This document shows, piece by piece, positions 54,617 to 63,295 of a DNA stretch of 64,000 nucleotides (position 1 is the stretch's first letter; each line of letters begins with the position of its first letter). The position numbers and the translations under genes are program-made. The notes under the pieces are model-generated. The model was not told the origin of the DNA and searched no databases. It saw only the letters and a list, made by a program, of their open reading frames with translations. This DNA comes from Chloroflexota bacterium (GTDB lineage Bacteria > Chloroflexota > UBA11872), in contig JAPOYR010000009.1 of the NCBI GenBank assembly GCA_026706485.1, positions 124,001 to 188,000 on the forward strand, given 5' to 3'.

Positions 54617-57457
54617 TCACGGGAGCCGCATTCCGTCGAGCACGTCTTCGAGAATCTCATACGACACGTCCCCAGTCTCCGAGACCCTTGTCCGCAGCAC
54701 CGGGACAACGGCGGCGTCGCGCCAATGGTTCGGCTGGTGCTCATGCCGCAGGCGAAGCGCCAGCGTATAGCCGCCCGGCCCGAGTTTCGCTGCCGAGGAT
54801 GCCAACGGCACGAAGTCTCCCTGGTCGTTGCGCACCGACAACTCGGACATCTGTGCGTCAAATTGATAGACGTGGGCCGTGGTTGCGCTGCCTGCCGACA
54901 GGAGTCCTGCAAACCACGCGGCAATCGTCGGCTCGCGGCCCTGGCGAAAGACCTCCGTCGGAATCGCCCACGGCGATCGGTCACCCTCCAGCACGACCCA
55001 GTCCTGGCTGGTCCACCCCTGCGAGGCGCGCTCGTCGAAGGACGCTCTGAACTCGATGCGGCCGTCCGCCACCGTCACGTCGGTCAGTTCCACCAGCACC
55101 GGAGGCTCGACCGACGGCGGACCAGTGGGAACCGGAGTGTTCATGAGCTGCGGCACCGCGCCGGCGGGCGCGTAAACCGCGACATCGTCGTGCCACCAAA
55201 TCGGCGCCCGCGCGGAGGGGCCAAACATCCAAGCGCCGGCGTCGGTGGGTATCACGACGAGGTCGGGGGCTTCATCCGTCAGCCGATCGACCTGCCATCT
55301 CGCGGGAGGAATGACGTGGAGGAACAGCGGGTCCAGCTCGCCCACCAGCCGGGCATGCGACAGCGCGGCGCCGACGAGCAACGTGTCGTGGTCCCTGGGC
55401 GGCGTCACCAGATAGACCGTGGCCGATGGCGGCACGGCCTGCCGCAGCGCCTCGAAGGTCGCCGGATCGGGGGCAACGTCGAGGCTCGAGAACGCCCGTC
55501 GTACGCGATAGAGCGCCTGATGTTCGTCTCGGACCACCGGCTCGAACAGCCGAGGATCTTCGAGCCAGGCCTGCGCCCGCTGCGGCAACGTGGCCACCCA
55601 CGAGTCGGTCGCATGCACATACTCGATGCCGAGCCGCCGGACGGCGGACGGCTCGAGATAGCCAAGCACATCGAGTTGCTCGGGACCGGGATGGTAGGTG
55701 TGGTAGGCCTGCCCGACGAAACCCGAGGCGTTCGGTCGGCCGGTGTGCACGCTCAAGGCCCAGGCATTCTTGAGGGAGGTGAAGATGCGCGCGTCGATTG
55801 GCGTGTGATCCCGGACGTAGTCCGCCACCGCTGGCGAGAGGTTTGGCATCGCGTATCGCAGCCTCTCGCGCTCCGGTGACGGTTGGGTAGCCTCGACAGG
55901 CGCGCGCGGGGCATTGGCCACTTCGACCCCGTTTGCCAGGGACATGCCGAGGATGCGAGCGGGTCTTGCGATCGTCGGCCAGACGAGCAGCAGTGCAAGA
56001 AGCCCGCCCGCGGCGTACCGCCAGCGGGGACGCAGGTGGACGAGCCCGCCGCCAAGGGCCAAAACCAGTGCCGCGAGCGCGAAGTAGCGGCCGTGCCCGG
56101 CGACTCGGTTCATATTCCAGGGCGCCGGCGGGTAGTCCAGCAGAATCCATGCCAGCGTGAACATGCCCGCCCCGAGCGCCAGCACCAGAATCAAGCGGTC
56201 TCGCCTTCCCACGACGGCCGCAACGCCCGCAACCATCAGCGGCCCGATCTCGGCGAGCAGACCCGAGCGGTGTGACAGCCGGCCAAGGGTGATGCCCAAT
56301 TCGTCCGGCGCACGCGGCGCGAAGGCCACGCTCCCGGACGACTGACCGTCAAGGAGGCCGGAAAGCCCGCCACCGCCTCCGAGCAACAGGACTGCGGCAA
56401 GCGCCAGCGCCGCAGCTGATCGGAGCGCCGCGCTTCCGAGCGCGGCGCGGGATCGCCTCAGCCGGATAAGGTGGGCGGCCTCGATGCCGACCCATAACAC
56501 GAGCACCACCGGCACGACGCCCGTCTGCGCCAGTCCCAAGAACCCAACTAGCGCCGCCGTCGTCAGTCGAGGGATCCACGCGTCACGGCAAGCGCCAATG
56601 GCCCGCTCGAGCACGACCAGTGACAGGGCATAGGCCAACGTGAACGTGGGCAGCCAAATGTCGGGCAGGGCGCCGGACGGCAATCGCAGACTCGGCGGCG
56701 GGGGCGGCCAGTAGGCTTCCCCAAGCGACGCGGCGGCCGCCGGCGACACGTCCGTGGGTATCGGAACGAGCACGGACAGCACACTGCGCATCCCCACCCA
56801 CGACCAGGCGCCGGCGGTGATGAGCAGCGGTGCGACGACTACCACCGACGTCCACCCGCCGCGCCGCCAGAGCATCGTCACCACGATCAAGGCGAGGCTG
56901 ATCCAGAAATACGCCCCAAGGATTTCGGACACGAAGGCGAAGTCGGGCCCCGTGGGCGGCGCCAGCAGCCCGGTCATCATGTCCACGCCGTAGTGATAGC
57001 GGAGCGGGACTCCCGGATTCCACGAAAGCTCGGGTGGAAATGCGCCGGCCCTGATGGAGGCGCCGACTCCGAGTGATTGATACGCATCGACGACGGACAT
57101 CGTCTGGCGGCTGGCCATCGCCACCCAGAAAATGGCCACGGCCGCGACAGCAAACCCCGCCGCCACCCGGAGCCGCGGGCGAATGGGGCGGGGCGTACGC
57201 CAGACCACGTACGCGCCCAAGCCGAGCACGACCCCCCAGCCGACGAGAGCCCCGGCGAGTCCCGGGACAACGTGCAGGACGAGGCTGACGACGACGCCCC
57301 ACAGCGCCGGGCCAACCACCAAACCCTGGGCCAGCGCCATCACATCGTCCGTCTGCCGCAGCGCCACCCGCGCCACTACATAACCCACGGCGGCCAGCAC
57401 GACGAGTTCGGTGAGGAGCAGGAGCAAGCCCGGCAGGACCGCCGGATCAACGATCAC
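54617..57457 (-). CDS. Array member 7: polytopic GT-C-like membrane protein, first loop altered
   Basis: A 946-residue paralogue and the first of the array in transcription order, starting at GTG 57457, 43 bp downstream of the oxidoreductase stop. The first-loop pattern is DAYQSLGV, so the Asp is kept but the His is lost; RAGAFPPELSW and RYHYGVDMM follow. Other blocks are YWPPPPPSLRL, DIWLPTFTLAYAL, PPAPWNMNRVAGHGRYF (altered from GHARNL), TGRPNASGF, YLEPSAVRRLGIEYVHATDS and FEPVVRDEHQALYR. The C-terminal domain has GWTSQDWVVLEGDRSPW and HEHQPNHWRDAAVVP. The gap suggests the array may be read through from the oxidoreductase. Confidence 0.75.
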   Translation of the reverse strand: MIVDPAVLPGLLLLLTELVVLAAVGYVVARVALRQTDDVMALAQGLVVGPALWGVVVSLVLHVVPGLAGALVGWGVVLGLGAYVVWRTPRPIRPRLRVAAGFAVAAVAIFWVAMASRQTMSVVDAYQSLGVGASIRAGAFPPELSWNPGVPLRYHYGVDMMTGLLAPPTGPDFAFVSEILGAYFWISLALIVVTMLWRRGGWTSVVVVAPLLITAGAWSWVGMRSVLSVLVPIPTDVSPAAAASLGEAYWPPPPPSLRLPSGALPDIWLPTFTLAYALSLVVLERAIGACRDAWIPRLTTAALVGFLGLAQTGVVPVVLVLWVGIEAAHLIRLRRSRAALGSAALRSAAALALAAVLLLGGGGGLSGLLDGQSSGSVAFAPRAPDELGITLGRLSHRSGLLAEIGPLMVAGVAAVVGRRDRLILVLALGAGMFTLAWILLDYPPAPWNMNRVAGHGRYFALAALVLALGGGLVHLRPRWRYAAGGLLALLLVWPTIARPARILGMSLANGVEVANAPRAPVEATQPSPERERLRYAMPNLSPAVADYVRDHTPIDARIFTSLKNAWALSVHTGRPNASGFVGQAYHTYHPGPEQLDVLGYLEPSAVRRLGIEYVHATDSWVATLPQRAQAWLEDPRLFEPVVRDEHQALYRVRRAFSSLDVAPDPATFEALRQAVPPSATVYLVTPPRDHDTLLVGAALSHARLVGELDPLFLHVIPPARWQVDRLTDEAPDLVVIPTDAGAWMFGPSARAPIWWHDDVAVYAPAGAVPQLMNTPVPTGPPSVEPPVLVELTDVTVADGRIEFRASFDERASQGWTSQDWVVLEGDRSPWAIPTEVFRQGREPTIAAWFAGLLSAGSATTAHVYQFDAQMSELSVRNDQGDFVPLASSAAKLGPGGYTLALRLRHEHQPNHWRDAAVVPVLRTRVSETGDVSYEILEDVLDGMRLP

Positions 57458-57500
57458 TCAGGCACCCTCCGCCAGACTGTCAGCGACCGGCGCCACCGGC

Positions 57501-58757
57501 TCAATCGATGAGGCCGAGCTTTCGATCCGTCACGTCCTGGTAGGCGCTGACGCGGCCGCTGCGCACGTCATCGAGCGTGACCATCGCGCCGATTTGGCTC
57601 GATTCGTGCACCGCCAGCACCAGCGCCACGGCGTCCTCGCCGGCCTCGAGGTCGACCTCCACGGGGTTGCCGGAATCGGTGGCTTCGGCCAGCTCGCCAA
57701 TCTCCAGGGCAATCAGCTTGCGGTCGGCTTGGGGAAACTGAAAGTCATAGCGCGCCATCCGGTCGCCGCCAAAGAGATCCGTCGTCAGCGGGTCCAGCGC
57801 AAAGTCGGGCGCGAGGGCGAGCACTTCGGCATCGTCCAGTGGCTCCGCGCCGCCCCGCCAGACTTTCAGCGGACGGCCGCTGCGCACGCCGAACGTTTCG
57901 AGCCGGCCCTCCGACCCCAGCACCGCGCTCAGGCTCTCGCCGCCATCCGGGGCCGAGAGCTCGAGTCCCCAGGTGCCCGCGGCGCCCGAGGCGAACCCCA
58001 GCATGGCCTGCAGCGAGTCGGGCGCGGTGGCCTCGAACGTGTCCGGCAATTCCGCACGGAATCGCGCGTACATGCCGCTGGGGGCTTCGTGGATGCGGCC
58101 GGTGGTGCGCACCGGCTCCAGCAGCCGCGTGATGCCGGCCACCCGGTCCACGGGGCCCATGAGGTACTGAATCATGTCGGCGTAGTGCACGCCCACATCC
58201 ATCAGCGGGCCGCCGTCCTCCCGGAAATGCCGCCAGGGCGTGATGAGCATGGCGTCGCTGCCGCCGGCCCGCAGCTCGACAATGGAGCGCGGCTCGCCGA
58301 TGGCGCCTGCGTCCAGCAGCGCGCGCGCGAGCCGGAGGATCGGGTCGCGCCGATAGTTCTCCGCGACCGAGACCAGGCGCCCGGAGCGCGACGCCGCCGC
58401 GCGAATTCGGGCGCAGCCTCGCATCGTGACCGCCAGCGGCTTTTCGACGAGCACGTGCAGTCCGGCGTCCAGCGCGTCGGCGGCCGCGACGTGATGGGCG
58501 CCGGCGGTCGTCACAATGTCCGCCGCCACGAGCTCGGGCCGCTGGGCTTTGGCCTCCGCAATGCTGGTGCAGGCGGCGGCGCGGTTGCCCAGGAGGTCGG
58601 CCACCTCTCCGGCCACGAACTCCGCCCGCTCGCGGTCCACGTCCACCACCGCGGCAAGCTCCACCAGGCCCGGACGCACGCGCGCCAGCTCCACGAAGCC
58701 CCGCAAGTGCCGCCGGCCCATCCCACCGCATCCGACCAATGCGAATTGGTGCCCCAT
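57501..58757 (-). CDS. Gfo/Idh/MocA-family oxidoreductase
   Basis: A 418-residue NAD(P)-dependent dehydrogenase. The N-terminal Rossmann glycine motif is FALVGCGGMGRRHLRG (Gly9 to Gly14). The family EKP triplet is at 105-107 in HVLVEKPLAVT, with the catalytic Lys in it, and the C-terminal alpha/beta domain contains VDVGVHYADMIQYLMG with the conserved D-x-x-x-H. Such enzymes oxidise or epimerise sugars, inositols or amino sugars; the substrate is not readable. The last 14 codons have been copied into two spacers of the adjacent membrane array. The start is ATG 58757. Confidence 0.9.
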   Translation of the reverse strand: MGHQFALVGCGGMGRRHLRGFVELARVRPGLVELAAVVDVDRERAEFVAGEVADLLGNRAAACTSIAEAKAQRPELVAADIVTTAGAHHVAAADALDAGLHVLVEKPLAVTMRGCARIRAAASRSGRLVSVAENYRRDPILRLARALLDAGAIGEPRSIVELRAGGSDAMLITPWRHFREDGGPLMDVGVHYADMIQYLMGPVDRVAGITRLLEPVRTTGRIHEAPSGMYARFRAELPDTFEATAPDSLQAMLGFASGAAGTWGLELSAPDGGESLSAVLGSEGRLETFGVRSGRPLKVWRGGAEPLDDAEVLALAPDFALDPLTTDLFGGDRMARYDFQFPQADRKLIALEIGELAEATDSGNPVEVDLEAGEDAVALVLAVHESSQIGAMVTLDDVRSGRVSAYQDVTDRKLGLID

Positions 58758-58848
58758 GTCAACCCCTCGTGCTGGCCCTCGGACGATGATACGTGGGGCT
58801 TGGGGAACCTCTGAAATAGCAAGTGCCGCCGTCTTGGGTGGACCCTAA

Positions 58849-58888
58849 TCCGTTCGCCCTGAGCTTGTCGAAGGGGTGGCCGAACGGA
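58849..58888. repeat. Half palindrome CCGTTCGCCCTGAGCTTGTC
   Basis: A shortened member of the CGTTCGTGG/CGCCCTGAGC family, with arm CCGTTCGCCCTGAGCTTGTC and a short facing CGAACGG. It sits in the gap between the oxidoreductase start and the dehydrogenase stop. Confidence 0.65.
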
Positions 58889-58923
58889 CTGGGCTTCAGC
58901 CGACCGGCCGTCTCACAGAGTCC

Positions 58924-60495
58924 TCAGGTGACGGTGCGAAGGCGCAGCAGGCGGCCGGCGTCGTCGGTGATGTAGAGCTCTCCCGCCTCGTCCTCGCCAA
59001 ACGACGTGATGCGGGCGTCGATCTCGCCCTGCAACGTCATCTGCCAAGCGCCGGCCGCATCGCGCCGCAGCGTCCACACGTTGCCGCTGCAGTAGTCGCC
59101 AAAGACGTACGCACCCACGAGCGCCGGGTGGGCCGTGCCGCGGTAGACGTAGCCACCGGTGACGGAGCAGCCCGCGTCCCGGCCATAGACGGCGATTGGC
59201 TCCGTAAAGCGCAGCGAGTTGCACTGGGGACTGCCCTCGACAAAGCAGCTGAAGCCCTCCATCAGCTTCCAGCCATAGTTCTCCCCACCGGATGACGAGG
59301 CCGGGGCGAAGTCAATCTCTTCGTAGAGGTTTTGGCCCACGTCGGCGATGTAGAGGTCGCCGGTGGCTCGATCGAAGGAGAAGCGCCAGGGATTGCGCAG
59401 GCCGTAGGCCCAGATCTCCCCGCGCGCCTCGGACACGCCCACGAACGGATTGTCGGACGGCACCCGATATACGCCCGGCTCGCTCACGTCGAGCCGCAGC
59501 AATGCGCCCAGCCAGGTATCGAGACGTTGCCCGTGATTCTGCGGATCGCCCGCCGCGCCGCCGTCGCCGAGCGCCATGTAGAGCATCCCGTCCGGCCCGA
59601 ACGCCAGCATCCCGCCGTTGTGATTGGCAAACGGCTGCGGCTGCGTGAGCAGCACCTGCGCGGATGAGGGATCGGCCCGGTTGGGATCGGCCGAGACCCG
59701 GTACTCGGCCACCACCGTGGCGCCGCGCAATTGCGTGTAGTTGACGAAGAAGCGGCCGTTGGAGGCGTAGTCCGGGTGGAACGCCAGGCCCAGCAGCCCA
59801 CGCTCGTTGGCCCGGGAGCTGACGATGCCGGTGATGTCTAGAAACGGGTCCGGCGCGAGTTGCCCGTCGGCCACGATGCGAATGCGGCCTTCCTTCTCGA
59901 TGACGAACAGGCGGCCCGAGCCGTCGCCGGCGTGGCCGGCATAGACGGGTCGGACGAGGCCGCCCACGACGACATCGGCCGTGAGGCCGCGGAGCGGAGG
60001 CGGCGTTGGGGTCGGCGTCGGCGAAGGCGTGGGTGTGGGTGCCGGCGTGGGCGTGGGGATCGGCGTAGGCGCGGGGGATGGGGTCGGTGTCGGCTCGGGT
60101 TCCGGCGTTGGCGTTGGAGTTGCCGCCGGTGCTGTTGCCGGAGCTGGCGTGGCGGCTGAAGTTGCCGTCGGGGAAGGTGTGGGCGCGGCGGTCGCCAGAG
60201 GCGTCGGCGTCGCCGCGGGTGATGCCGTTGGCGAGGGCGAGGGAGCGGCAGCGACGACGCGAGTCGGGACTGGAGTGGCTCTGGGCGTGGCGGTCGGCAC
60301 AGGCGTTGGCGACGGCTCGGGCCGCGCTGTCGGGCGTGGAACCACCGCCGCCGCGGTCTCCGCGGCTATCGGGGCAACCACCGGAACCGGCGTGGGGGAC
60401 TCCGGACCGGCCACCGGCTCGACGCCGGCGTCGCAGGTGGCGCCGGCCATCAGGGCGAGCAGGATTGCGCCCAGCGCCAACCGGGCGAGATTCAT
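58924..60495 (-). CDS. Secreted PQQ-dependent glucose/sorbosone dehydrogenase-like protein
   Basis: A 523-residue protein with three parts. The N-terminus MNLARLALGAILLALMAGAT then Cys21 is a signal peptide or lipoprotein signal. Residues about 25-205 are a Pro/Thr/Ala/Ser-rich low-complexity linker (repeating TPTP, TPSP and ATPT). The remainder is the GSDH beta-propeller, with GLTADVVVGGLVRPVYAGHA, GDGSGRLFVIEKEGRIRIV and later LAFHPDYASNG, GPDGMLYMALGDGG, YGLRNPWRFSFDR and DVGQNLYEEID. These are PQQ-dependent soluble or membrane-tethered aldose oxidases. ATG 60495 is preceded by GGGAGG 9 nt upstream; a longer frame to 60603 would prefix unrelated sequence before the signal peptide. Confidence 0.9.
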   Translation of the reverse strand: MNLARLALGAILLALMAGATCDAGVEPVAGPESPTPVPVVAPIAAETAAAVVPRPTARPEPSPTPVPTATPRATPVPTRVVAAAPSPSPTASPAATPTPLATAAPTPSPTATSAATPAPATAPAATPTPTPEPEPTPTPSPAPTPIPTPTPAPTPTPSPTPTPTPPPLRGLTADVVVGGLVRPVYAGHAGDGSGRLFVIEKEGRIRIVADGQLAPDPFLDITGIVSSRANERGLLGLAFHPDYASNGRFFVNYTQLRGATVVAEYRVSADPNRADPSSAQVLLTQPQPFANHNGGMLAFGPDGMLYMALGDGGAAGDPQNHGQRLDTWLGALLRLDVSEPGVYRVPSDNPFVGVSEARGEIWAYGLRNPWRFSFDRATGDLYIADVGQNLYEEIDFAPASSSGGENYGWKLMEGFSCFVEGSPQCNSLRFTEPIAVYGRDAGCSVTGGYVYRGTAHPALVGAYVFGDYCSGNVWTLRRDAAGAWQMTLQGEIDARITSFGEDEAGELYITDDAGRLLRLRTVT

Positions 60496-60601
60496 GCGGC
60501 GGCGCCTCCCAATGCCTGAACGAAGCGCGTGGTCACGAGTGAGAGAATATCCGCCGTGAGCCGGAGCCACGACGGCCGGCGACCCAATCTGGCGGAAGCA
60601 C

Positions 60602-61369
60602 ATGGGAAGACTTCAAGGCAAGGCCGCGCTGATCACGGGAGGCGGCACCGGGATCGGGCGCGCCATCGCCCTGCGCTTCGCGGCGGAGGGCGCGCGCGTC
60701 GTCATCGCCCAACGCAACGCCGAAGCGCTCAACGCGACGGTCGCCGACATCGAGGCGGACGGCGGTTGGGCCCGAGCGGTGCCCACCGACATCACGCAAA
60801 CCGACCAGGTGCTCGCGCTGGTCGATGATGCGATCGAAGCGACCGGCCGGCTGGACATCCTGGTCAACAACGCCGGACGCACCGGTCGCGCCGGAGCGTT
60901 TCTCGATGTCGAGCTCGATGTCTGGCGCGACTTCATCGAAACCAATCTCACCGGCCCGTTCGTCATCGCGCAGGCGGTGGCGCGCCACATGGTGGCCGCC
61001 CAAATCCCGGGCCGGATCATTAACACCGGCTCGGTGGACTCGTTCGCCTCGGAGATGCAGGCCGCGCCCTACGCCGCCAGCAAGGGCGGGCTGCTCATGC
61101 TCACCCGCAGCATGGCCATCGAGCTCGGCGGTCACGGCATCGCGGTCAATCTGCTGGCCCCGGGCCCGATCCTGGTGGACAAGAACGCCCCGCGCTATCA
61201 GGACCCGGCCCTGGTGGCCAAGCGCACCGAGGCGATCCCCCTAGGCCCCTTCGGACGGGTCGAAGACGTGGCCGCCGCGGCGCTCTTCCTGGCCAGCGAC
61301 GAGTGTCAATACGTGACCGGCAGCGCCATCACCATCGACGGCGGCACCCTCGCCAAGGCGCACTTCTAG
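60602..61369 (+). CDS. Short-chain dehydrogenase/reductase
   Basis: A 255-residue classical SDR. The cofactor motif TGGGTGIG is at 12-19, NNAG at 89-92, the catalytic Ser144 in NTGSVDSF and Tyr157/Lys161 in YAASK. The C-terminus ends GSAITIDGGTLAKAHF, typical of the group. NAD(P)-dependent oxidation of a sugar or alcohol is the expected reaction, with no substrate assignable. It is divergent from the secreted GSDH gene; the two starts are about 106 bp apart, so the promoters face away from each other in that gap. ATG 60602. Confidence 0.92.
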   Translation: MGRLQGKAALITGGGTGIGRAIALRFAAEGARVVIAQRNAEALNATVADIEADGGWARAVPTDITQTDQVLALVDDAIEATGRLDILVNNAGRTGRAGAFLDVELDVWRDFIETNLTGPFVIAQAVARHMVAAQIPGRIINTGSVDSFASEMQAAPYAASKGGLLMLTRSMAIELGGHGIAVNLLAPGPILVDKNAPRYQDPALVAKRTEAIPLGPFGRVEDVAAAALFLASDECQYVTGSAITIDGGTLAKAHF

Positions 61370-61420
61370 CAGATATCTGTCAACCCCTTCGCCTTGCAAG
61401 TGGTCTTTACATAATCCGGT

Positions 61421-61612
61421 AGGGGCGGGTCTCAGATCCGCCCGACGCCAAGCATTCGGCGCGCTTCCAGATTCGACCGGACTCGATTCCGGCCCCGAAT
61501 CGAGCACGGGGCAGGCTCTTCGCCGGAATGACGGAGTGGTTGGGCAACAGTCCCTGGCATACCTGAACCCCGATCCGTTCGCCCTGAGCTTGTCGAAGGG
61601 CCATCGAACGGA
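61421..61612. repeat. Intergenic palindromes between SDR and M81 genes
   Basis: GGTAGGGGCGGGTCTCAGAT plus CCGCCC at about 61421-61447, then an ATTCCGG/CCGGAATGACGGA element near 61485-61535, and CCGTTCGCCCTGAGCTTGTC at about 61573-61612. All three belong to families found elsewhere. No gene is visible in 61370-61646. Confidence 0.7.
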
Positions 61613-61646
61613 TTGGGACAAAGCCAACGGCCTTATACAGACCCGC

Positions 61647-63122
61647 CTAGAGCTCGACCTCATCCAGTGGCCAGATCGGCCGGCGCAGGCGGGTGTAGCG
61701 ATGCTCCCGCGGATCGAACCGATGCTGCGCCGGGAACGCGACGCGATGCACGCTGCCGGCGATGGGCTCGTAGGCGCCGCGGAAGTGGTTGGCGGACTTG
61801 ACGCCGATCCACGACAGGCGCTCGGGCTCGAATCCGAGCATGCGCGGTCCCTCCAGATCGAACACCTGCATTCGAAGCGTCGTCACCGCCACGTGGACAC
61901 CGCCAATGCGCAGCAGCACCGACGGACCGAAGTCCTGCACCATGCCCGTATACATCGGACCCGTGATCGAGAAGCGCAGGTCGAGCAACCGCTCCACCAC
62001 GGCCGTGGCGCGCACGGGCGGTCCCTGGTCCGGGGCCGACTTGCCGCCAATGTCCACGGTGATCTCCGCGCCCTCGCCGGCCTGTTGCGCGATGCCCACC
62101 ACCTCCGCGTCGCACAGCGTGACGATGAGGGCGTTGGAAAGACCGGCATCCAGGAACGCCCGCAGCATGCCCACCGAGTCGCCCGGCGCGCCGCCGCCCG
62201 GGTTGTCCTGCGGGTCGCCGAACACGGCCGGCCAGCGGTTCATGGCGCGCGCCGACTGCAGCGCGTCGTCCCAGGAGTCGAGGTCGGGCAGGAACTTCTC
62301 GCGTTGGGCGTAGATCCAGCCGCCCAGCGCATCGGCCTCCCGCCGCGCCAGCTCCGCGTCTCGGTCGGCGACGACGATCACGGACGCCCCGGCGTCGTGG
62401 ATGTCGGCCCACGGGAATCCAGGCGCCACCGACGCGGTGAGGATGCCGGGTTGCGCCTCCAGCGCGTGGGCGCGGGCGACGATCGTGTCGAACGGCTCGC
62501 GCCCGGTGAACTGGCCGCCGGTCCACAGCATCGGCAGCTGCCGCCACGCCATCACGGGGGACAGCTCGCCGCGCAGCGTCCCCACGATCATCTCCGAGGC
62601 TTCGAGCCCCCGCTCCAGGAAGTCGGTGTGCGGGTAGTTGTCGCAGGGAATCAGCGCGGTGGCGGCGTCGCACATGCGCTGGGTGATGTTGCCGTGCAAG
62701 TCCAGCGTGGAGATCACCGGCGGGTCGTCGCCGATCACCCCGCGGATGCCGCTGAGCAGATCGCCCTCGCCGTCCTCCACGTCCTCGATCACCATCGCGC
62801 CGTGCAGGTCCAGCAGCACGCCGTCCACCGGCCCCAGGTTGGCCAGACGCTCCAGGAACTCACCCCTCAGTCGCTGCCAGGCGTCCGACTCGACCGGCGC
62901 CGACGGCTCGGCGAAGGTCCACAGCACCGGCGCCAGCTCGAAGTCGAACTCCTCGGCGCCCGCGATGAATCCCCCCGCGCCCGAGTTGACGCCGCGATGC
63001 ACGTCGATGATCTCGTCACCGCGCAGCAGTCCGCGTCCGGTCTCCGAAAACGCCGAATAGGGCGTCGCGACGGGCGTGAACGAGCTGGACTCGTGCGCGA
63101 TGGCGCCAATGGCAATCCGCAT
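61647..63122 (-). CDS. M81-family metallopeptidase (MlrC-like)
   Basis: A 491-residue protein of the M81/microcystinase C family, zinc-dependent hydrolases of which MlrC opens linear microcystin peptides. The family start RIAIGAIAHESSSFTP is present, followed by DGVLLDLHGAMVIEDVEDGE and the HGN segment STLDLHGNITQRM with candidate zinc ligands, then CDNYPHTDFLERG. The C-terminal domain has GFEPERLSWIGVKSANHFRG. Length is the family norm. ATG 63122 matches the family start; further upstream sequence in frame is not conserved. Broader M81 proteins are common in marine Chloroflexota and probably act on other peptides or amides. Confidence 0.9.
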   Translation of the reverse strand: MRIAIGAIAHESSSFTPVATPYSAFSETGRGLLRGDEIIDVHRGVNSGAGGFIAGAEEFDFELAPVLWTFAEPSAPVESDAWQRLRGEFLERLANLGPVDGVLLDLHGAMVIEDVEDGEGDLLSGIRGVIGDDPPVISTLDLHGNITQRMCDAATALIPCDNYPHTDFLERGLEASEMIVGTLRGELSPVMAWRQLPMLWTGGQFTGREPFDTIVARAHALEAQPGILTASVAPGFPWADIHDAGASVIVVADRDAELARREADALGGWIYAQREKFLPDLDSWDDALQSARAMNRWPAVFGDPQDNPGGGAPGDSVGMLRAFLDAGLSNALIVTLCDAEVVGIAQQAGEGAEITVDIGGKSAPDQGPPVRATAVVERLLDLRFSITGPMYTGMVQDFGPSVLLRIGGVHVAVTTLRMQVFDLEGPRMLGFEPERLSWIGVKSANHFRGAYEPIAGSVHRVAFPAQHRFDPREHRYTRLRRPIWPLDEVEL

Positions 63123-63295
63123 GGGCAAGGCCTTAGGCGGGCATCCAAGCGTCCCGCCGAACCGTGGCACGCCCCCACGCCCACCGTCAACGCGCCGGGA
63201 CGCGCTCCTGTCGCCCCCTCACGCCGCTGCCGCGCAGCGCAGGCCCGCGAGCCACGCTTGGGGCAATCTGCTGGATCTCACATTGCCGACGGTAG

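Noticed and set aside
37215-57457. The regular 3 kb spacing read as a CRISPR or repeat array
   Set aside because: The units are whole protein-coding genes with diverged sequence, not short repeats with unique spacers.
37215-57457. The array as a modular polyketide or non-ribosomal peptide cluster
   Set aside because: The proteins are membrane-spanning and lack acyl carrier, adenylation, ketosynthase or thiolation motifs.
60000-60160. A tandem DNA repeat (GGCGTGGG/GGCGTTGG type)
   Set aside because: It is the coding sequence of the Thr/Pro linker of the secreted dehydrogenase; the repeat reflects the low-complexity protein.
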